64,000 nt of DNA from Actinomycetota bacterium (GTDB lineage Bacteria; Actinomycetota; Geothermincolia; Geothermincolales; RBG-13-55-18), in contig JAQVFR010000009.1 in assembly GCA_028697145.1 (NCBI GenBank), positions 36,489 through 100,488 of the forward strand, given 5' to 3'. The notes beneath the pieces are model-generated. The model saw nothing but the letters and a program-made list of their open reading frames with translations, made no database searches and had not been told where the DNA came from. The stretch's first letter is position 1, and the number at the start of each line of letters is the position of its first letter. Shown here piece after piece: positions 60,901-64,000 of this stretch. The translations under genes and the position numbers were made by a program.

Positions 60901-62424
60901 ATGCGAATGAGGAAAAGGCTCGCGCTCGTACCAGTCCTGATCGTTTCCCTCCTGCTCTGCGCGGGCTTGGGTTGCGGCGGCGGGGGCGCGGGGCAGAAGG
61001 ACGCCGGCGCCGCGGGCCTGATGGAGCAAGCCCGGGCCGAGATGGAGGATGGTAATTTCACCCAGGCCAGAGAGCTCTTCCAGGGGGCCAGGCAGGAGTT
61101 CCTCTCCGAGGGTGACGAAAACGGCGCAAGGGATTGCCTGGACCGCATCCAGGACATGGGCATCATCGAGCTGAACTACACCATACGCGAGGACGAGTTA
61201 CGCGGCCATCTGGCCGAGGCCTTCCCGCGGGTGCCGGAGGCCCAGCGCGAGGAATGGATAGCCTCGGGTGAGCTCGAGCACATGATAATCGATGCAGAAC
61301 CCATGTACTTCGATGAAGTTATCAGCAACATCAAGTTCCGCGCCGTTGAGCTGTTTCAACAGGATCCCGAGATGCTCGCTGGCTACGAGTACGGCTACAA
61401 TCTGCTCGTGGATATCATTGATGAGCCGCGCGGGCCCTCCTGGCAGCCTTTCAACAACCCAGCCAGCTACAGGGGGACCCATATACTGGACGTCCCGAGA
61501 GATGAGCTCCCCGCGAGCGGGCTGCTGAAGATATGGTTTCCCATCCCCATTATCACAGGCCCCCAGCCGGCGGTCAGGGTGACCTCGATCGTCCCGGACA
61601 CCTACGTGGTCGATCCTCCATCCATCGACGGGGATATCGGGGTGGTGTACATGGAGGTTCCCCTGGACGAGTTGGCCGGGGACCTCGAGCTGAGCGTGCA
61701 GTTCGAGTTCGACCACTACGAACAGCGCTTCGATGTCGATCCCGCGCAGGTGGGAACGTACGATACCGCAAGCGCCCTTTACCAGGAATACACCGCGTCG
61801 TCCGGGAACATCATCATCACTCCCGAGATCGAGGCAGCAGCCATGGAGGCGGTAGGCAACGAGGTGAACCCGTACCTGGCGGCTAAGAAGATCTACGACT
61901 ATGTCCTCGACAATATCACCTACAGCTTCATGCCCCACACCGCCCTATGGCCGCGGGGGGAGCCGGAGTCGGTATACGTGCACGAGCACCGCTTCGGCGA
62001 TTGCGGTGCCCAGAGTATGTATTTCTCCGCCCTCTGTCGGGCGGTGGGCATCCCGGCACGCACCACCGGCGGTTGGCAGCTTTTCAAGGGTAACTTCTCC
62101 GACCATTTCTGGGCTGAGCTCTACCTTCCCAACTACGGTTGGCTGCCCGTGGACCCAACCGCGGCGGATCTGGCCGATTACATCCCCGGCTTGAGCAATA
62201 AGGAATTGCAGAGCTTCCAGGACTTCTTCTTCGCCAACCAGGACCACCTGCGCTGCGTGGTGCAGAAAAACGTAGACGTGCCGCTCGTGCCTCCCGCAAC
62301 GGAGCCCACGATAATAAAGCTGGCCCTGCAGCATCCGGCGAGCAATTGCGACACCATGGAGGATATGCCCGACCTGGTGATCAACCAGTACTGGTCCACT
62401 CAACTGGAGGTGCTGGGCGAGTGA
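60901..62424 (+). CDS. Transglutaminase-like lipoprotein
   Basis: A 507-residue lipoprotein (lipobox-like L-G-C near residue 21). An N-terminal helical region with a TPR-like segment (ARAEMEDGNFTQARELFQGA) precedes a beta-rich part and a transglutaminase core: the Cys in RFGDCGAQS near residue 366, His in DHFWAEL near 402 and Asp in WLPVDPT near 418 form the triad. The family cleaves or joins peptide bonds at the cell surface. ATG 60901 with GGAGGCAG ahead. Confidence 0.88.
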   Translation: MRMRKRLALVPVLIVSLLLCAGLGCGGGGAGQKDAGAAGLMEQARAEMEDGNFTQARELFQGARQEFLSEGDENGARDCLDRIQDMGIIELNYTIREDELRGHLAEAFPRVPEAQREEWIASGELEHMIIDAEPMYFDEVISNIKFRAVELFQQDPEMLAGYEYGYNLLVDIIDEPRGPSWQPFNNPASYRGTHILDVPRDELPASGLLKIWFPIPIITGPQPAVRVTSIVPDTYVVDPPSIDGDIGVVYMEVPLDELAGDLELSVQFEFDHYEQRFDVDPAQVGTYDTASALYQEYTASSGNIIITPEIEAAAMEAVGNEVNPYLAAKKIYDYVLDNITYSFMPHTALWPRGEPESVYVHEHRFGDCGAQSMYFSALCRAVGIPARTTGGWQLFKGNFSDHFWAELYLPNYGWLPVDPTAADLADYIPGLSNKELQSFQDFFFANQDHLRCVVQKNVDVPLVPPATEPTIIKLALQHPASNCDTMEDMPDLVINQYWSTQLEVLGE

Positions 62425-62448
62425 GCCGTACCTCCGTGTCGTGAATAT

Positions 62449-62477
62449 TTGCTTTAATATGCTGCACCTGTTATGCT
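62449..62477 (+). promoter_or_regulatory. Promoter of the RRM gene (copy 2)
   Basis: -35 TTGCTT (62449-62454), 17 bases, -10 TATGCT (62472-62477). The predicted leader is about 95 bases and contains the hairpin below. Confidence 0.72.
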
Positions 62478-62518
62478 TGGCATGCATACAGTTTTAGTCT
62501 AGATAGGTTCGGTACTTG

Positions 62519-62551
62519 TCCCGAGGAGAACGGTATCCTCGGGATTTTTTT
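62519..62551 (+). promoter_or_regulatory. Terminator-like hairpin in the RRM gene leader (copy 2)
   Basis: The same 9-bp stem TCCCGAGGA/TCCTCGGGA, an 8-base loop and T7 as in the copy 1 leader, ending 27 bases before the ATG. Confidence 0.9.
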
Positions 62552-62577
62552 AAGACAGAAGGAGGTGAAGAAAGAGG

Positions 62578-62850
62578 ATGAAGATATACGCAGGGAATTT
62601 GAGTTATTCAACTAGTTCCGAGGACCTGTGGAAAACCTTCGAGGAGTACGGCAACGTGGAATCGGCCGATGTGATCATGGATCGCAATACCAACAGGTCT
62701 AAGGGCTTTGGTTTTGTGGAGATGACCAACGAGGCGGAAGCGAAGGCCGCTATCAGTTCATTGAATGGTAAGGAGATGGACGGACGCGCCCTTAACATCA
62801 GTGAAGCCAGGCCTCGGAATACCGAGTCGCGGGGTTCGTACCGCTACTAG
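62578..62850 (+). CDS. RRM-type small RNA-binding protein (copy 2)
   Basis: A 90-residue RRM protein with RNP-2 IYAGNLSY and RNP-1 SKGFGFVEM near residue 42. The C-terminal tail ends SRGSYRY and copy 1 has SRSSYRY. The two proteins differ in about 15 positions, for instance in the linker EEYGNVESADVI. ATG start with AAGGAGGTG ahead. The leader repeats the hairpin of copy 1, so both genes probably answer to the same signal. A terminator follows. Confidence 0.93.
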   Translation: MKIYAGNLSYSTSSEDLWKTFEEYGNVESADVIMDRNTNRSKGFGFVEMTNEAEAKAAISSLNGKEMDGRALNISEARPRNTESRGSYRY

Positions 62851-62870
62851 GATTTTCCATACGTGATTGA

Positions 62871-62907
62871 CCCGGCGGCCCTCAAAGGGCCATCGGGTTA
62901 TTTTTTT
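62871..62907 (+). terminator. Rho-independent terminator after RRM copy 2
   Basis: Interrupted stem CCCG/CGGG plus GGCCCT/AGGGCC with a 3-base loop, then TTATTTTTTT. Confidence 0.9.
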
Positions 62908-62985
62908 GCGCTTACATGTTTTTCATTCATGCCCGGCAGGTGGTACAGGCAGATTGCACCGTGCATGGGAGTCGGCGGGCGAGGT

Positions 62986-62991
62986 TATAAT
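62986..62991 (+). promoter_or_regulatory. -10 element of the exonuclease gene, leaderless
   Basis: TATAAT ends 6 bases before the ATG at 62998, and there is no ribosome-binding site. Transcription should begin at or next to the start codon. Confidence 0.65.
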
Positions 62992-62997
62992 GCCTTC

Positions 62998-63822
62998 ATG
63001 GACGATAAAGCATGCGGGATCGGGAGCGCTGTCTTCTGCGCGGTCGATGTGGAGACCTCTGGACTCTACATGGGCAGCCGGCTGGTGGAGCTGGGCGCTG
63101 TCAGGTTTACCCCGCTGGGCATCCTCGACGAGTACCATACCCTTGTCGATCCCATGGAACCCATCCAGTGGCAGGCGACGGAGATACACGGCATCACCGA
63201 CGAGATGGTGCGGGGCTGCCCGTGCCCGACCGAGGTGATGGAGGACTTCACCTCGTACCTGGGGGATGCAGTATTCATCGCGCATAACGCCAGGTTCGAC
63301 GTGCGCGTCATCGCCAGCGAGCTTGCCCGTGCGGGCACGTCACCGCCGGCAAACCACGTCGTGGACACGGTGCTCCTGGCGAGAAGGGCGTTCCCAGGTA
63401 TGCCCAACTACCGCCTGGGCACCATCGCCAGCCACCTGGGGATCAGGCAGGACGTCCATCACCGCGGGCTCCCGGACGCCGTGGCCGCCATGGAGATCTT
63501 CCGCCGTTACCTCCGCGGGGCGCCTGCCCCCGCTGCGATAGGCGAGATACCGGGCTACATCGGCGTCTTCTCAGGCCTCGTTCCCGCCACTGTGGAGGTA
63601 GAGCTCAGCGGCGCCGCCTCCGACCTCTACCTGCTGGTGGAGAAAAAAGTGGTGGTGGAGATGATCTATGGGGGCGGGACCTCGCCGGGAGTCCCGCGCA
63701 TGATCACGCCGCTGCAGGTGTTCTGCCAGGAGTCGGGCGAGTATTTCAGGGCATACTGCCACCGCACCGGCATGGTGAAGACCTTCCGCGTCGATCGCGT
63801 GATCGAACTGCGCCTCCCCTGA
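62998..63822 (+). CDS. DnaQ-like 3'-5' exonuclease fused to a WYL domain
   Basis: A 274-residue two-domain protein. Residues 10-175 are a DEDDh exonuclease of the DnaQ/epsilon type: AVDVETSG near 16 (first Asp and Glu), FIAHNARFDVRV near 95 (second Asp), and HHRGLPDAVA near 160 (His and last Asp). Residues about 205-274 fit a WYL ligand-binding domain: VEMIYGG, PRMITPLQVFCQ, EYFRAYCHRTGMVKTFRVDRV. WYL domains commonly sense nucleic acids or nucleotides and regulate. No neighbouring defence genes are visible. The start is chosen because TATAAT lies at leaderless spacing. Confidence 0.87.
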   Translation: MDDKACGIGSAVFCAVDVETSGLYMGSRLVELGAVRFTPLGILDEYHTLVDPMEPIQWQATEIHGITDEMVRGCPCPTEVMEDFTSYLGDAVFIAHNARFDVRVIASELARAGTSPPANHVVDTVLLARRAFPGMPNYRLGTIASHLGIRQDVHHRGLPDAVAAMEIFRRYLRGAPAPAAIGEIPGYIGVFSGLVPATVEVELSGAASDLYLLVEKKVVVEMIYGGGTSPGVPRMITPLQVFCQESGEYFRAYCHRTGMVKTFRVDRVIELRLP

Positions 63823-63903
63823 ATGGGGGCTGACCCCACAACGTACAGGGCTGTCTTCTTGCATCGCCCGCGTGGATGACTTCATGAAAAAGCAGCCCCC
63901 CGT

Positions 63904-63937
63904 GCTACCATCACTGTGGGAAACAGTAGGCGGTAGC
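63904..63937 (+). other. Stem-loop upstream of the IS110 transposase start
   Basis: GCTACC/GGTAGC with a nested ACTGT-GGGAA-ACAGT hairpin, ending 19 bases before the ATG. In IS110 elements the non-coding end carries the bridge RNA and controls expression; this could belong to it, but the element's border is not defined here. Confidence 0.5.
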
Positions 63938-63956
63938 AGGAAGGAGGCTGGTTACA

Positions 63957-64000
63957 ATGCTACACGCGGGTATGGACATGCACAAGCGCTTCAGTGTGGT
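63957..64000 (+). mobile_element. IS110-family transposase, first codons (partial)
   Basis: ATG 63957 with AGGAAGGAGG ahead opens a frame that leaves the window: MLHAGMDMHKRFSVV. G-M-D-M-H-K is the start typical of IS110/IS1111 DEDD transposases, where the Asp is the first catalytic residue. Only 14 codons are visible, so subgroup and integrity are unknown. Confidence 0.82.

Overview
The window is GC-rich and densely coded. It looks like a chromosome segment from a deep-branching Actinomycetota, probably anaerobic or facultative; the Geothermincolia/OPB41-type lineages are my best guess. The pointers are a DivIVA-domain protein, an actinobacterial holin-X-like membrane protein, DUF5719-type surface repeats, many lipoproteins, frequent GTG/TTG starts and a bacterial type A RNase P RNA. 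There are no ribosomal operons or tRNAs, so the lineage call is an inference.

1-14 kb: a very large HEAT-repeat protein, DivIVA, two tandem short-chain dehydrogenases, a hotdog thioesterase, a ketopantoate-reductase-like enzyme, a CAP-domain lipoprotein, an MFS transporter, an alpha/beta hydrolase and a PD-(D/E)XK nuclease. 14-25 kb: membrane proteins, a six-hairpin glycosidase coupled to a small Cys-rich protein, a duplicated CGxCG protein, the RNase P RNA gene, an orphan antitoxin, a YccF protein, an amidohydrolase, a lipoprotein, a creatininase-family enzyme and an NDP-forming acyl-CoA synthetase-like protein. 25-33 kb: an HTH regulator behind an operator-rich promoter, SCP2 and Imm5-like proteins, an acyl-CoA ligase, DUF488 / hemerythrin / DUF362-ferredoxin genes, and a URO-D/corrinoid fusion.

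33-40 kb holds two linked points of interest. The first is an RRM protein gene whose leader carries an intrinsic-terminator-like hairpin; the same leader recurs before a paralogue at 62.6 kb. The second is a molybdenum/tungsten-flavoured cluster: a Mop/TOBE protein, a TupA-like binding protein, two Mo-co-fold membrane or lipoproteins in an overlapping operon, and a divergent secreted Mo-co-fold/DUF5719 protein behind a roughly 260-nt structured leader resembling a Moco-type riboswitch.

40-58 kb is rich in accessory enzymes (ketopantoate-reductase-like, MmgE/PrpD, acyl-CoA synthetase-like, BKACE, beta-lactamase-fold, enoyl-CoA hydratase). Nine exact-length copies of a 31-bp repeat (AGGCA...TGCCT) punctuate this region. 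From 51.98 to 57.8 kb the repeats bound consecutive gene cassettes, including a tandemly duplicated, unrecognised lipoprotein gene and a truncated DUF5719 gene that is broken exactly at a repeat edge. 57.8-64 kb: a large metallophosphoesterase, a transglutaminase lipoprotein, the second RRM gene, a DnaQ-like exonuclease fused to a WYL domain, and the first codons of an IS110-family transposase at the window edge.

Taken together the segment suggests catabolism of acyl-CoA, keto-acid and one-carbon compounds plus a large investment in extracytoplasmic lipoproteins and adhesin-like repeats. No single operon dominates; most genes stand alone or in groups of two or three.
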